The notes under the pieces: generated by a model
Database searches by the model: none
Seen by the model: the letters and a program-made list of their open reading frames with translations, nothing else
Told to the model about the DNA's origin: nothing
Origin: Mesostigma viride
Taxonomy: Eukaryota; Streptophyta; Mesostigmatophyceae; Mesostigmatales; Mesostigmataceae
Direction of reading: 5' to 3'
DNA length: 27,867 bases
Assembly (NCBI GenBank): GCA_009746045.1
Contig: RPFO01000014.1
Coordinates: 1 to 27,867, forward strand
Part shown: one piece after another, positions 8,397 through 16,924 of the stretch
How positions within the stretch are numbered: the stretch's first letter is position 1
Layout: the number at the start of each line of letters is the position of its first letter
Translations under genes and position numbers: made by a program

Positions 8397-8408
8397 TAGA
8401 TTTTTATA
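8397..8408 (-). promoter_or_regulatory. Promoter-like box TATAAAAATCTA before the zinc-finger gene
   Basis: It holds the TAA of the preceding gene (8404-8406) and precedes the zinc-finger ATG at 8381 by about 16 nt. It follows the same stop-in-box pattern as the other left-arm junctions. Confidence 0.4.
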
Positions 8409-8757
8409 ACGTCCAAGTGAGGGTCTTGTTAGTCGACACGGCCATTTTTCCAGCGCGCGACTTGCAAAACGCCGTAGAGAGTGCTATGTTTGTTGACGTG
8501 TCAGTGGTGATGCGAGGAATCCGCAATGCGATTTCAAACACCCCGTCATCCTCCTCGTATCCTGAAACAACATTCCAGTTGCTGCCAATTATAACGTTTA
8601 CCGGCCAGACGGACAGGCCGCTAGCCGTTAAGCGATATGGGTTTGATATGTCGAGAATCGTTGGTGGGTTGTTATCAAATGTTAACCTGACAAGGATATT
8701 GGTCAACGCGGTCGGAAGAGTTAGTTCCGATTGTGTGGCCGGGTCGTGGAAAGACAT
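8404..8757 (-). CDS. Beta-rich hypothetical virion-side protein (about 117 aa)
   Basis: The start at 8757 (MSFHDPATQSELTLPTAL) is preferred. The frame is open back to an ATG at 8832, but that extra stretch is the hairpin arm and the nested insertion junction. The protein is dominated by alternating hydrophobic patterns (TNILVRLTF, YRLTASGLSVWPVNVIIG, VFEIALRIP) that suggest a small beta sandwich, and it ends TNKTLTWTL. It could be a minor virion or fibre-tip protein. No family is recognised. It is the last gene of the left arm, directly beside the foreign block. If the block were absent, the next upstream gene would be the 1009-aa protein on the same strand. Confidence 0.55.
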   Translation of the reverse strand: MSFHDPATQSELTLPTALTNILVRLTFDNNPPTILDISNPYRLTASGLSVWPVNVIIGSNWNVVSGYEEDDGVFEIALRIPRITTDTSTNIALSTAFCKSRAGKMAVSTNKTLTWTL

Positions 8758-8782
8758 CACGGCCACAGGGGCGCCGTCCCTG

Positions 8783-8809
8783 CCAGCCGTTAAGAATGTA
8801 CTCCAGCAC
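8783..8809. repeat. Hairpin arm / inverted repeat at the left edge of the nested block
   Basis: This 27-mer starts CCAGCCGTTAAG and ends CTCCAGCAC. It matches the reverse complement of 16982-17008 at 26 of 27 positions. With the intervening block removed, the two arms plus a 13-nt spacer would form a strong hairpin between two same-strand genes, as a transcript-end signal might. Confidence 0.85.
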
Positions 8810-8821
8810 AAGTACATTTTG
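8810..8821. repeat. 12-bp direct repeat AAGTACATTTTG, left copy
   Basis: It is identical to 16969-16980 in the same orientation. The two copies bracket the nested block immediately inside the hairpin arms, as a target-site duplication would. It is read here as evidence for insertion. Confidence 0.75.
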
Positions 8822-8832
8822 AGTTTTTCCAA

Positions 8833-9556
8833 GTTTCTTGTTTTTTGCTTGTTTCAAGTTCAGTTTTGCATAAAAAGTGTCCCCATAGCCCCTGGATCTC
8901 ATCTGGAGGTAGTTGAACTAGTATATGCTACAATATACTAGGTTGTACTATTTTCTACTACATTTATACTATAATGTACTAAATTGAACTACATCTGAAC
9001 TAAATGTAACTGTGATTGATGCCCCTGTAACGTCTCCCAATGCTCAATAACAGGTCTGGCCACCATTGGTAACCTCCTAGAGCCATTCACAGCTGCATTT
9101 CGTGGATCACCGCACAAAAAAAAAATGTTTTACTTAGCCTTATCAACATGGGAATGAGGGCTTTGGTGTGCAAACATGCATCTGTGCTAAAAATTGGACA
9201 TTCTGAAACTGCGCGAGAGTCTGGTAATACTTAAGCACTTCAGGTCATGATCGAAGTATATAATGAACTGATGCAAGCAATCAAGCATTATGCAAGGAAT
9301 GGAATGCTGCAATGAATTTTAGCAGTAATACTTGCAACTAGGGAACACACGATAAAGTCACGAATCTGACATGCATTGTGCCGTCATGGCACATGCATGA
9401 ACATGTACACGATCAGAGGATCACGCGGACGCCCACGTGCACGCGCATGGCAATCCCCATGCCCCCCCCCCCACACACACACACAAGCCCCAACTCCAAA
9501 CATTGCACCAATGACCCACCCACCCAAACCCAACCCCAGCCCCCCTGACCCCCCAA
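8833..9556. other. Noncoding A/T-rich stretch
   Basis: No credible gene is seen. The stretch includes T-rich runs, a cluster of TAnTACTA-like repeats at about 8920-9010 (GTATATGC, AATATACTA, TTGTACTA, AATGTACTA), an A-run near 9117 and a short CA repeat near 9472. Confidence 0.5.
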
Positions 9557-10019
9557 CGCCCATGCACACGCCCATGCCCCCGCCCCCGCCCCGCCCCCGC
9601 CCCCGCCCCCGCCCACGCCCCCGCCCCCGCCCACGCCCACGCCCACGCCCACGCCCCCGCCCCGCCCACGCCCCCGCCCCCGCCCACGCCCCTGCCCACG
9701 CCCCCGCCCCCGCCCCGCCCATGCCCATGCCCCTGCCCCCGCACCCGCCCATTCTCACCCACGCCCACGCCCACGCCCACGCCCACGCCCATGCCCACGC
9801 CCACGCCCACGCCCACGCCCACGCCCACGCCCACGCCCACGCCCACGCCCACGCCCACGCCCACGCCCACGCCCACGCCCACGCCCACGCCCACGCCCAC
9901 GCCCACGCCCACGCCCACGCCCACGCCCACGCCCACGCCCACGCCCACGCCCACGCCCACGCCCACGCCCACGCCCACGCCCACGCCCACGCCCACGCCC
10001 ACGCCCACGCCCACACCCA
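9557..10019. repeat. Hexanucleotide array (CCCACG)n, first block
   Basis: An irregular CCCCCG/CCCACG section becomes a nearly pure CCCACG array from about 9757 to 10012. It reads as Pro-Thr, His-Ala or Pro-Arg dipeptides in the three frames of one strand, and as Val-Gly, Trp-Ala or Arg-Gly on the other. The long open frames here are by-products of the period-6 repeat and not genes. Confidence 0.97.
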
Positions 10020-10020
10020 C

Positions 10021-10132
10021 CCTAGCCTCACCCCTACTCCAAGCCACAATTATACCCAAAGCCACAGCCAGAAGTAGAGCGCAGCTGCAACAATAGCAGA
10101 CGTAGCTGAGACACACACCTACCCACGCCAAC
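10021..10132. repeat. 112-bp spacer unit, copy 1
   Basis: The segment starting CCTAGCCTCACCCCTACTCC separates the two CCCACG arrays. It is repeated with about a dozen differences at 10668-10779, after the second array. Array plus spacer therefore form a higher-order duplication of about 650 bp. Confidence 0.9.
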
Positions 10133-10660
10133 GCCCACGCCCACGCCCACGCCCACGCCCACGCCCACGCCCACGCCCACGCCCACGCCCACGCCCACGC
10201 CCACGCCCACGCCCACGCCCACGCCCACGCCCACGCCCACGCCCACGCCCACGCCCACGCCCACGCCCACGCCCACGCCCACGCCCACGCCCACGCCCAC
10301 GCCCACGCCCACGCCCACGCCCACGCCCACGCCCACGCCCACGCCCACGCCACGCCCACGCCCACGCCCACACCCACGCCACGCCCACGCCCACGCCCAC
10401 GCCCACGCCCACGCCAGCCCACGCCCACGCCCACGCCCACGCCCACGCCCACGCCCACGCCCACGCCCACGCCCACGCCCACGCCCACGCCCACGCCACG
10501 CCCACGCCCACGCCCACGCCCACGCCCACGCCCACGCCCACGCCCACGCCCACGCCCACGCCCACGCCCACGCCCACGCCCACGCCCACGCCCACGCCCA
10601 CGCCCACGCCCACGCCCACGCCCACGCCCACGCCCACGCCCACGCCCACGCCCGCGCCTG
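10133..10660. repeat. Hexanucleotide array (CCCACG)n, second block
   Basis: A nearly pure CCCACG array with a few one- or two-base deletions (about 10350, 10380, 10413 and 10496) that change phase. It is followed by CCCGCGCCTG and the second copy of the 112-bp spacer. Confidence 0.97.
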
Positions 10661-10667
10661 CGCCCAC

Positions 10668-10779
10668 CCTAGCCTCACCCCTACTCCAAGCCACAAATGC
10701 ACCGTAAGCCACAGCCAGAAGTACAGCACAGCAGCGACAATTGCAGACTTAGCCCAGACACACACCTACCCACGTCAAT
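10668..10779. repeat. 112-bp spacer unit, copy 2
   Basis: Diverged copy of 10021-10132 (same opening CCTAGCCTCACCCC, same CACACACCTACCCACG close). It leads into CCCCTG-rich DNA. Confidence 0.9.
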
Positions 10780-10936
10780 GCCCCTGCCCAGAGACTCGCG
10801 GCCTCATCCCACCCCCCTGCACGAACAGTTCCCAAACAAAAGAAAAGGCAAACAAAAGGAACAAGAGTAGCAAGCTGCATTGCGAGCACATATGCCAGTT
10901 CTGGTGCACATGCCAGGCCGAAAGCAACTCATGATT

Positions 10937-11113
10937 GCCCCTGCCCCTGCCCCTGCCCCTACCCCTGCCCCTGCCCCTGCCCCTGCCCCTGCCCCTGCCC
11001 CTGCCCCTGCCCCTGCCCCTGCCCCTGCCCCTGCCCCTGCCCCTGCCCCTGCCCCTGCCCCTGCCCCTGCCCCTGCCCCTGCCCCTGCCCCTGCCCCTGC
11101 TCCTGCCCCTGCC
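10937..11113. repeat. Hexanucleotide array (CCCCTG)n
   Basis: About 29 units of CCCCTG with one A variant near 10960 and one T variant near 11100. Open frames through it (Pro-Ala, Pro-Leu) are repeat artefacts. Confidence 0.97.
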
Positions 11114-11145
11114 ATCACCATTCTAACCACCACACATTACGAAAA

Positions 11146-11203
11146 GCAAGAAGAAATTATAATAATAAGAAGAAATTATAAGAAGAAGAAATAATAATAA
11201 TAA
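11146..11203. repeat. AAG/AAT-rich trinucleotide tract
   Basis: Interrupted AAG and AAT triplets, including two copies of AAGAAGAAATTATAA-like sequence. It is followed by about 1 kb (11204-12240) without a credible gene; that stretch has only short degenerate GCAAAC/GCAAAG runs at about 11630-11685. Confidence 0.8.
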
Positions 11204-12133
11204 ACAAGCACAAAGTTGACTGCACATGCGACTGTACCAGTAGGCACGTAGCAAATTTTAGCTGCAGCTTCAATTTCAACTTCATTGCAATTGCAAGTGT
11301 GACTGCATGTGTAATTGCACTACCAATGCCTAATGCCCACTGCATGTGCCCAGTGCGAATGCAATTCAAAAGCAACATGCAATCGAAATTACAGCTGAAG
11401 CCGGCTATTAACAAAGATATTTAAAGCAGTTGTTAACTACAGAGACCCAATGAAAATGCAAATGCAATGAAAAAGCAACAGAAGTTGAAGCCACTGCCAC
11501 TCTACCTGCCGACAGTAACACCACCGCCAGCACCCACTCATATCCCAACGACAAGGAAATAGAATTGCCCAAAGCCAGACATACATTGGGACGCATAAGC
11601 AAACGGCAACGCAAGCGCACATGCAAATGTATACGCAAAGGCAAAGGCAAAGGCAAACGCAAACGCAAACGCAAACGCAAGCTTGTCATGTACCTACGCT
11701 TAACTGCAAACGCAAACTGTGCACGAAGCAAAAAGATTGGATGGCCAAGATCATGGCAAATACGAGGGCCGAAAACAATCCAACTTCATCTAAATGTCCG
11801 AAATCCTCACGACGTTTCGATGCGCGCTTGAATGTCGAAGGCCTGCGCCGATTATCGATCATAAGTCGAATGTGTAATTGTCGGCTTATGAGAACTGCTT
11901 TGCGACAGTATCACGTCAGGCCGTTCCTGTGCAGCCATTTTCCCTGTGCAGCGGGTGGACAACGTTCACTTTCCGCATTATTCATGGCTATCGAAGTTAA
12001 TTCTTACCGACCCCGGCTGCCATGGCCACTGGCCACGCATATCAAGTTCAGGTATTCCCGACCTGTAGCGCAGCAGATTTCTGTCGGAAGGCATCCTAAG
12101 CATCGTGATAAAAGAAATCCGAACAATAGACAT

Positions 12134-12346
12134 TCATGCTGCATCTAAGGACATTATGGCATTTGTATATACTGCAAGTACATGTATCGACATTGCCGTG
12201 ATTGCTAACCCCGACTCACCATGAACAGGAACTTTCCCTCTGCCTCCATGAAATGTACTTCGTGAAATGTACTGTAATACATATGATGTACTACGATGAT
12301 AATCATCCCAGCAAAGCCATAGCACACCTTCCGTTTCGACCGCCAT
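12134..12346 (-). pseudogene. Mirror-image truncated copy of the gene start at 12880
   Basis: The first 13 or so codons from the ATG at 12346 (MAVETEGVLWLCW) are identical to those of the plus-strand gene at 12880, because the palindrome duplicates them. Beyond 12307 the reading leaves the shared arm and continues into unrelated sequence. This is a duplicated 5' end and not an independent gene. Confidence 0.7.
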
Positions 12347-12919
12347 GTCGGCCACTAGTCCGGATAGCTCAATGTGCACCTGACCTTGACACTAATCGCA
12401 CAAACAGCCACAATTTTGCAAGCAAGAAGACATGGCTACCTCGGCATTTCATGAAATGTACTTCGTGAAATGCATTTCGTGAAATGTACTAAGGAACGTG
12501 ATTGGCCGGCGTTCGCTCGCCAAATCTCGCAAAATGTACTAAGGCACGTGATTGGTCCCGCAAAATGTACTAAGGAACGTGATTGGCCGGCGAAGATTCT
12601 GTTTGCTGCAATTAAAATTCCCTACAGAATCTTCGCCGGCCAATCACGTTCCTTAGTACATTTTGCGGGACCAATCACGTGCCTTAGTACATTTTGCGAG
12701 ATTTGGCGAGCGAACGCCGGCCAATCACGTTCCTTAGTACATTTCACGAAATGCATTTCACGAAGTACATTTCATGAAATGCCGAGGTAGCCATGTCTTC
12801 TTGCTTGCAAAATTGTGGCTGTTTGTGCGATTAGTGTCAAGGTCAGGTGCACATTGAGCTATCCGGACTAGTGGCCGACATGGCGGTCGAAACGGAAGGT
12901 GTGCTATGGCTTTGCTGGG
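12307..12919. repeat. Perfect palindrome: 295-bp arms, 23-nt loop
   Basis: Bases 12307-12601 are the reverse complement of 12625-12919, with no mismatch in the stretches I compared. The loop is 12602-12624. Inside the arms the unit GCAAAATGTACTAAGG(A/C)ACGTGATTGG recurs in tandem, along with GAAATGTACTTCGTGAAATG. The arms also contain the promoter region and first codons of the gene starting at 12880. The lack of divergence indicates recent origin or active correction. Confidence 0.95.
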
Positions 12920-13353
12920 ACATAATCGTGGCTATCTGCTTCCTGGCTTTCGCTATCATGGTGATGGGACACCATGGGAAGCGCAAGTTCGCAGCCATAG
13001 TGCTAAGCGGCAGCACCCATGCCGGCAGCCTAGTGACCGACGAGACGTTCGACTGTAAGTGCGGCCACGAGTGCATGAAGCCCATTAGAATATCACATCT
13101 CCAGGCATTGCGAAGCGCCTGGTTTTCGCCCGGGCGGAAGCAAGAGGACAGGAAGGCGGCGATAAAGCAGCAGCTGCACCAGGGGGGGTACGACGCCATA
13201 ACCACGATGTCGTCATCTACTCGTCACAAGTTCGTTCATGGCGCTGGTTTTCGGTTCGTTCTCGACGGGGGAGTCAAGGATATGAACATAGGGTTTGTGA
13301 CCCCTTTTCACTTTCGCGTTTCACTTTCGAGGCGGCCTTCAGGCACTGCCTGA
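12880..13353 (+). CDS. Membrane- or transposase-associated hypothetical protein (157 aa, possibly a first exon)
   Basis: The first ATG in frame is at 12880 (GACATGGCGG, good context), and the palindrome arm ends within its first codons. Residues about 9-29 are hydrophobic (DIIVAICFLAFAIMVMG) and could span a membrane. Residues 57-95 carry a Cys-rich motif CKCGHEC followed by a charged helical section (RKQEDRKAAIKQQL). That segment reminds me of N-terminal regions associated with DDE transposase genes in protists and plants, but I cannot confirm it. The last about 25 residues (VTPFHFRVSLSRRPS) look like read-through beyond a splice site or frameshift. Confidence 0.35.
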   Translation: MAVETEGVLWLCWDIIVAICFLAFAIMVMGHHGKRKFAAIVLSGSTHAGSLVTDETFDCKCGHECMKPIRISHLQALRSAWFSPGRKQEDRKAAIKQQLHQGGYDAITTMSSSTRHKFVHGAGFRFVLDGGVKDMNIGFVTPFHFRVSLSRRPSGTA

Positions 13354-13360
13354 AAATTAG

Positions 13361-13504
13361 CAACCACGTTTGGAACTCTTCGGACCACCTGTGAAACTAA
13401 TCACATTTGATGATGTGCTGGCGGGCCTGGGCATCGCATTTGAGCATTACTTCGAGCAGGGCTCAACAAGCTCGATTCGCCAACTCAACCCGAAGAAGCC
13501 CTAA
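13361..13504 (+). other. Possible terminal exon (47 codons)
   Basis: An open stretch directly after TTAG reads QPRLELFGPPVKLITFDDVL and on to IRQLNPKKP, then TAA. The residue composition is protein-like and it follows the 12880 gene on the same strand, so it may be that gene's last exon. Splice signals are weak. After it, 13505-13782 shows no gene. Confidence 0.3.
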
Positions 13505-13791
13505 GCTGCGGTAAGACATATATTTGTGTGGATGGCTCTTGATATCATGCTGAATTTCTAGACTTCTCTAGGTGGACAGTTCATGTGCAGCCATACAGGT
13601 CATCCATGTGTGTTTTAACCATGTTGCATGTGCCACAGATATTATGAGCAGTATTTACTAAGTGTGCTGGAGTCGTTGTTGCATGCTTGTTGTATTTCAC
13701 AGTTCACGCCTGCATGAACGCATCGTTGATACTAATGATTATTCATATTGCATGACTGTTCTATTGGGGACGCCGCGCTTGATGTCACAAC

Positions 13792-15537
13792 GTGGCCGAA
13801 AGGGTGCATCCACCGCGACGGCCGGTGGGTGAAATCGATGGACGCATTTCCGAAGAAGCCAGCCGCGGGCCACACCCATGGCGCGGGCGGGGCGCGGGCG
13901 GGGGCGGGGGCGGGGGAGAAGGCGCGGGTGCGGGCGCGGGCGCCACCCAAGGCGCGGGCGCGGGCGCGGGCCCGGGCGGGGCGGGGGCGGGCGGGGGCGC
14001 AGGCGCCGGCGCGGGTGCGGGCGCGGGCGCCACCCAAGGCGCGCGCGCGGGCGCGGGCGGGGGTGGGGGCGCAGGCGCCGGCGCGGGTGCGGGCGCGGGC
14101 GCCACCGCCGACTTGGATGATGAGCCAGCAACCGAAGCCAAGAGGGAGAGGCACCGCTCTTCGAAGGTGTTCGATCTCGAAGTGTTTTGGGGCCCGGATA
14201 TGACCGTGTATGTCCGCTGGCGCCTAGCCGCATCGGAGACGTTGGTAAATGCACCGGTGAACAAGTGGCAGCCCACAGGGCCTAATGGCGAGGCTTGTGA
14301 CGGGGTCACGCCCATTGGGTACACCCCGCAGGGAGATCCTGTCTATGGGTGCCTCCTCATAGAGCGTGGCAAGGCCCCCAAAGGAAGTCCTGGTCTAGTG
14401 CTGCTTTTTGAATGGGACGAGGGCGGTGCCAGGAGATGTACCTGCGCTAGCCTTCACAGCCTTTTTCCTGACATCGTCGCCGCTGAGAAGCAGCAGTTGC
14501 TGGACGGATGGATTGAGCAGGTGCCAAAGTCCGTGGAGGATGTGCGTGCCAACAACGAGAATCTGTTCGACATCATGGAGCAAAAGCTCAAAGAGAAGCG
14601 TGAACTGCAAGCGAACAAGGCGGTACCCTTACCGCTGCGATCTGCAGGCGACCAGTCGGTTGCGCGGGCAACACGAGCACTGAGGCTGCCCATAAAACAA
14701 GTAATCTCACACGTCGCTTGCCCTGCCCGCGAGATTCAAGCGCAGATCAACCGCGCATGTGCGCCCGCTGCGCGAGGGAGCACATCAACGGCAACGCCCG
14801 CTTTGCGCACACTGATTTCCGGCAGGCACACCTTCAAGGTGAATGGAAGCCTCGTACGACGCGGCGACCTACTCGTTGTTAAGCGGCCAGCCGTCACCTG
14901 CGGGCAGGGAATGCCGTGGGCACCACACATGCTGGTGAAGGTCCTTGATCTGGAAGGCGATCGCACGGAGCGTGACAGCATTGTCGCCTCTCCTTACTAC
15001 GCACCGTCGTGGACGGGCCAGTTTTCTAGAGTGACATTAGGTGGCGGCAGCGCAGGGATGACGGTCCCCATTTCTGATGTACACCTGCAGCACTGGACAG
15101 TGGGCGGTACGGCAGAGGTGCACCAGCCTGAGCTGATCAGTACCGGCAAACTGTCAGCTGCCACGGTGGCGGCGTTGAAAGAGCACCCGCAGATTGACTT
15201 TGAGCATTACAAGACTGCCACCGCCGCCAGGGCAGCAGCAAAGGATGACTGCAATGCCTACTTTGCCGAGCATGGAGCACGTGCGCTTATCGGGATGCGC
15301 CTGTGTGCCCTGTTTCCGGGGACAGCGAGGAAGAGGGAGCGCTTCCATGGCTGGGTCACTAAGGTTCAGGAAAGGGGAGGTCACCTGCTCATCAAGGCGA
15401 TGTGGGCTGATGGGCAGGACTATCATGCCCTGGCGGAGGTGACGCAGTTCGTGTGCGGCTGCCCACACCCAGTCGAGGCATTTGGCCGCGCTCGCTTCTT
15501 TCCACAGGAGCTAGGCTGGCACCGTGAACGCAGGTGA
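13792..15537 (+). CDS. Hypothetical cellular- or transposon-like protein with Gly/Ala-rich N-terminus (581 codons)
   Basis: The frame opens after a TGA at 13780-13782. The first initiator-like codon is GTG at 13792, and the first ATG is only at 14200, so the 5' end may be an exon or the true start may be 14200. Codons about 31-105 are an expanded GGC/GCG array giving Gly-Ala repeats. From about 125 (FDLEVFWGPDMTVYVRW) onwards it is ordinary globular sequence, with LFEWDEGGARRC, a helical part (IMEQKLKEKRELQANK) and a C-terminal section (IGMRLCALFPGTARKRERF, WADGQDYHALAEV) recalling Tudor-like 'FPG...G.V....W.DG' folds. No family is assigned. Style and length are unlike the viral genes, so it is probably host or transposon cargo. 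Confidence 0.5.
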   Translation: MAERVHPPRRPVGEIDGRISEEASRGPHPWRGRGAGGGGGGGEGAGAGAGATQGAGAGAGPGGAGAGGGAGAGAGAGAGATQGARAGAGGGGGAGAGAGAGAGATADLDDEPATEAKRERHRSSKVFDLEVFWGPDMTVYVRWRLAASETLVNAPVNKWQPTGPNGEACDGVTPIGYTPQGDPVYGCLLIERGKAPKGSPGLVLLFEWDEGGARRCTCASLHSLFPDIVAAEKQQLLDGWIEQVPKSVEDVRANNENLFDIMEQKLKEKRELQANKAVPLPLRSAGDQSVARATRALRLPIKQVISHVACPAREIQAQINRACAPAARGSTSTATPALRTLISGRHTFKVNGSLVRRGDLLVVKRPAVTCGQGMPWAPHMLVKVLDLEGDRTERDSIVASPYYAPSWTGQFSRVTLGGGSAGMTVPISDVHLQHWTVGGTAEVHQPELISTGKLSAATVAALKEHPQIDFEHYKTATAARAAAKDDCNAYFAEHGARALIGMRLCALFPGTARKRERFHGWVTKVQERGGHLLIKAMWADGQDYHALAEVTQFVCGCPHPVEAFGRARFFPQELGWHRERR

Positions 15538-15588
15538 TGGCACCCACATAGACGATGCCGTCCCTGCTGTGCACAGTGACAGTGAAGG

Positions 15589-15746
15589 CGGGGAGGAGGA
15601 GGAAGAGGGAGAGGAAGAGGGGGAGGAAGAGGGGGAGGAGGAGGGGGAGGAGGGGGAGAGGGGAGGGAGAGGGGAGGGAGAATGGGAGGGGAGGGGGAGG
15701 AGGAAGAGGGAGAGGGAGACGGAGAGGAGGATGCGGAATGGGAGCC
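15589..15746. repeat. Purine-rich GGAGGA/GGGGAG tract
   Basis: About 160 bp of nearly pure purine on the plus strand lies just after the stop of the 13792 gene, probably in its 3' untranslated region. Such mirror-like purine tracts can form triplex DNA. Glu/Gly/Arg-rich frames through it are artefacts. Confidence 0.9.
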
Positions 15747-16140
15747 GGGGATGACTGGTAGATGAGACGGTGCCATCTACCGGCGCATGGAATGAAGTGG
15801 TACACAAGTTTACTCATGGCTATCGGCAAGTAGAGCATGCTCGCCTGGCCTAGTTGCATCAATGAGTTGAGTTTGGAGAGGCTGCATTTTGCTTGGATGA
15901 AGAATGTGTTAGCATGGCCAAACTTTTATGGCTTGTAGCCAAATCCTCTTGGGGTATGCAGTGTACTAGCGGTGTGCAATTGCGAGGATTCCTGTCTTGT
16001 AGCGATGTGGCCTCTCACCCTGCAGCCTGGTAGATGTGTTGGCATGCAGCCACCCATCATGGGTCATCCGATCTGGTGTGATTTGCATTTGCACACCTTG
16101 TATTAAGGCCATGATTTAATATTGTCTTGTTATTTTTAAT
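15747..16140. other. Noncoding stretch after the purine tract
   Basis: I see no gene, RNA or clear repeat. The DNA is of mixed composition and leads into the tandem repeat array. Confidence 0.5.
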
Positions 16141-16180
16141 GTGTATATGCGAAAAGAGGCATAATCTGCTCATATATAGT

Positions 16181-16900
16181 GCTAGCAAATGTCACTACCT
16201 TTACCTATGCCTGACCTTACAAGTTGAGGATGGTCTAATGTAGTGGCAAACAGGTTATTTACAACAATTCACAGTTTTCTGACATAGTTTGAGGCAACTA
16301 TACTTACCAAAATGCTTGAAAAAGGCAAAAATTGCACCATTTATGCTAGCAAACGTCACTATTTTGAGATCAAACTGGGCCCAAACTTGGCCCATGGTCT
16401 AATCTAGTGGTGTTTAGGTTGCTTCCAACATTTCATAGCTTTCTGACATAGTTTGATATTGTGTAGTAGCTTACACTGAGCAAAATGCTTGAAAATGGCA
16501 AAAAATGCACCATTTATGCTAGCAAACGTCACTATTTTGACATCAAGCTGAGCCCAAACTTGGCCCATTGTCTATTCTAGTGGTGTTTAGGTTGCTTCCA
16601 ATATTTCATAGCTTTATGACGTAGTTTGATATTGTTTAGTAGCTTACACTGAGCAAAATGCTTGAAAATGGCAAAAAATGCAGTATTTATGCTAGCAAAC
16701 GTCACTATTTTGAGTTCAGATTGACCCCAAACTTTGTGCATGGTCTATTCTAGTGGTAATTAGGTTGCTTGCAAATATCCATGATGGTTTGACGTGATTT
16801 AGTACTGTTTCCTATTTATTACTATTTAAAATGACAAAAATGTACCTTTTTTGCTAGCAAATGTCACCAAGATGACGTCCGATCGATACCAAACTTTGTA
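16181..16900. repeat. Tandem repeat of about 170 bp, five degenerate units
   Basis: The anchor GCTAGCAAAYGTCAC occurs at 16181, 16345, 16518, 16691 and 16853, giving periods of 164, 173, 173 and 162 bp. Units share CCCAAACTTGGCCCATGGTC, GTGGTGTTTAGGTTGCTTCC and TGAAAATGGCAAAAAATGC. The middle units are the most alike. It is noncoding and has the size and behaviour of satellite DNA. Confidence 0.92.
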
Positions 16901-16924
16901 CGAGGTCTATTTTGGTTGCAAACA

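Noticed and set aside
9757-10660. Regularly spaced repeats resembling a CRISPR array
   Set aside because: The unit is only 6 bp with no spacers. The 112-bp segments are duplicated unique DNA.
9557-10660. Link between the CCCACG satellite and the TCCCACG motifs of the TIRs
   Set aside because: The shared core is only six bases, the TIR motif requires flanking T/A bases, and the satellite is in a separately inserted block. Chance similarity is the simpler reading.
9384-10765. Several long open frames (up to 357 codons) on both strands
   Set aside because: They are forced by a period-6 repeat without stops and encode only dipeptide repeats (Trp-Ala, Val-Gly, Arg-Gly, Pro-Thr).
11157-12148. Open frames of 60-175 codons in the stretch between the repeats and the palindrome
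   Set aside because: Lysine/arginine/threonine-rich runs come from degenerate GCAAAC repeats. There is no domain-like sequence and there are frames on both strands.
15392-15862. Ser/Pro-, Glu- or Arg-rich open frames around the purine tract
   Set aside because: They result from the low-complexity GGAGGA sequence. The coding signal ends at the stop of the 13792 gene.
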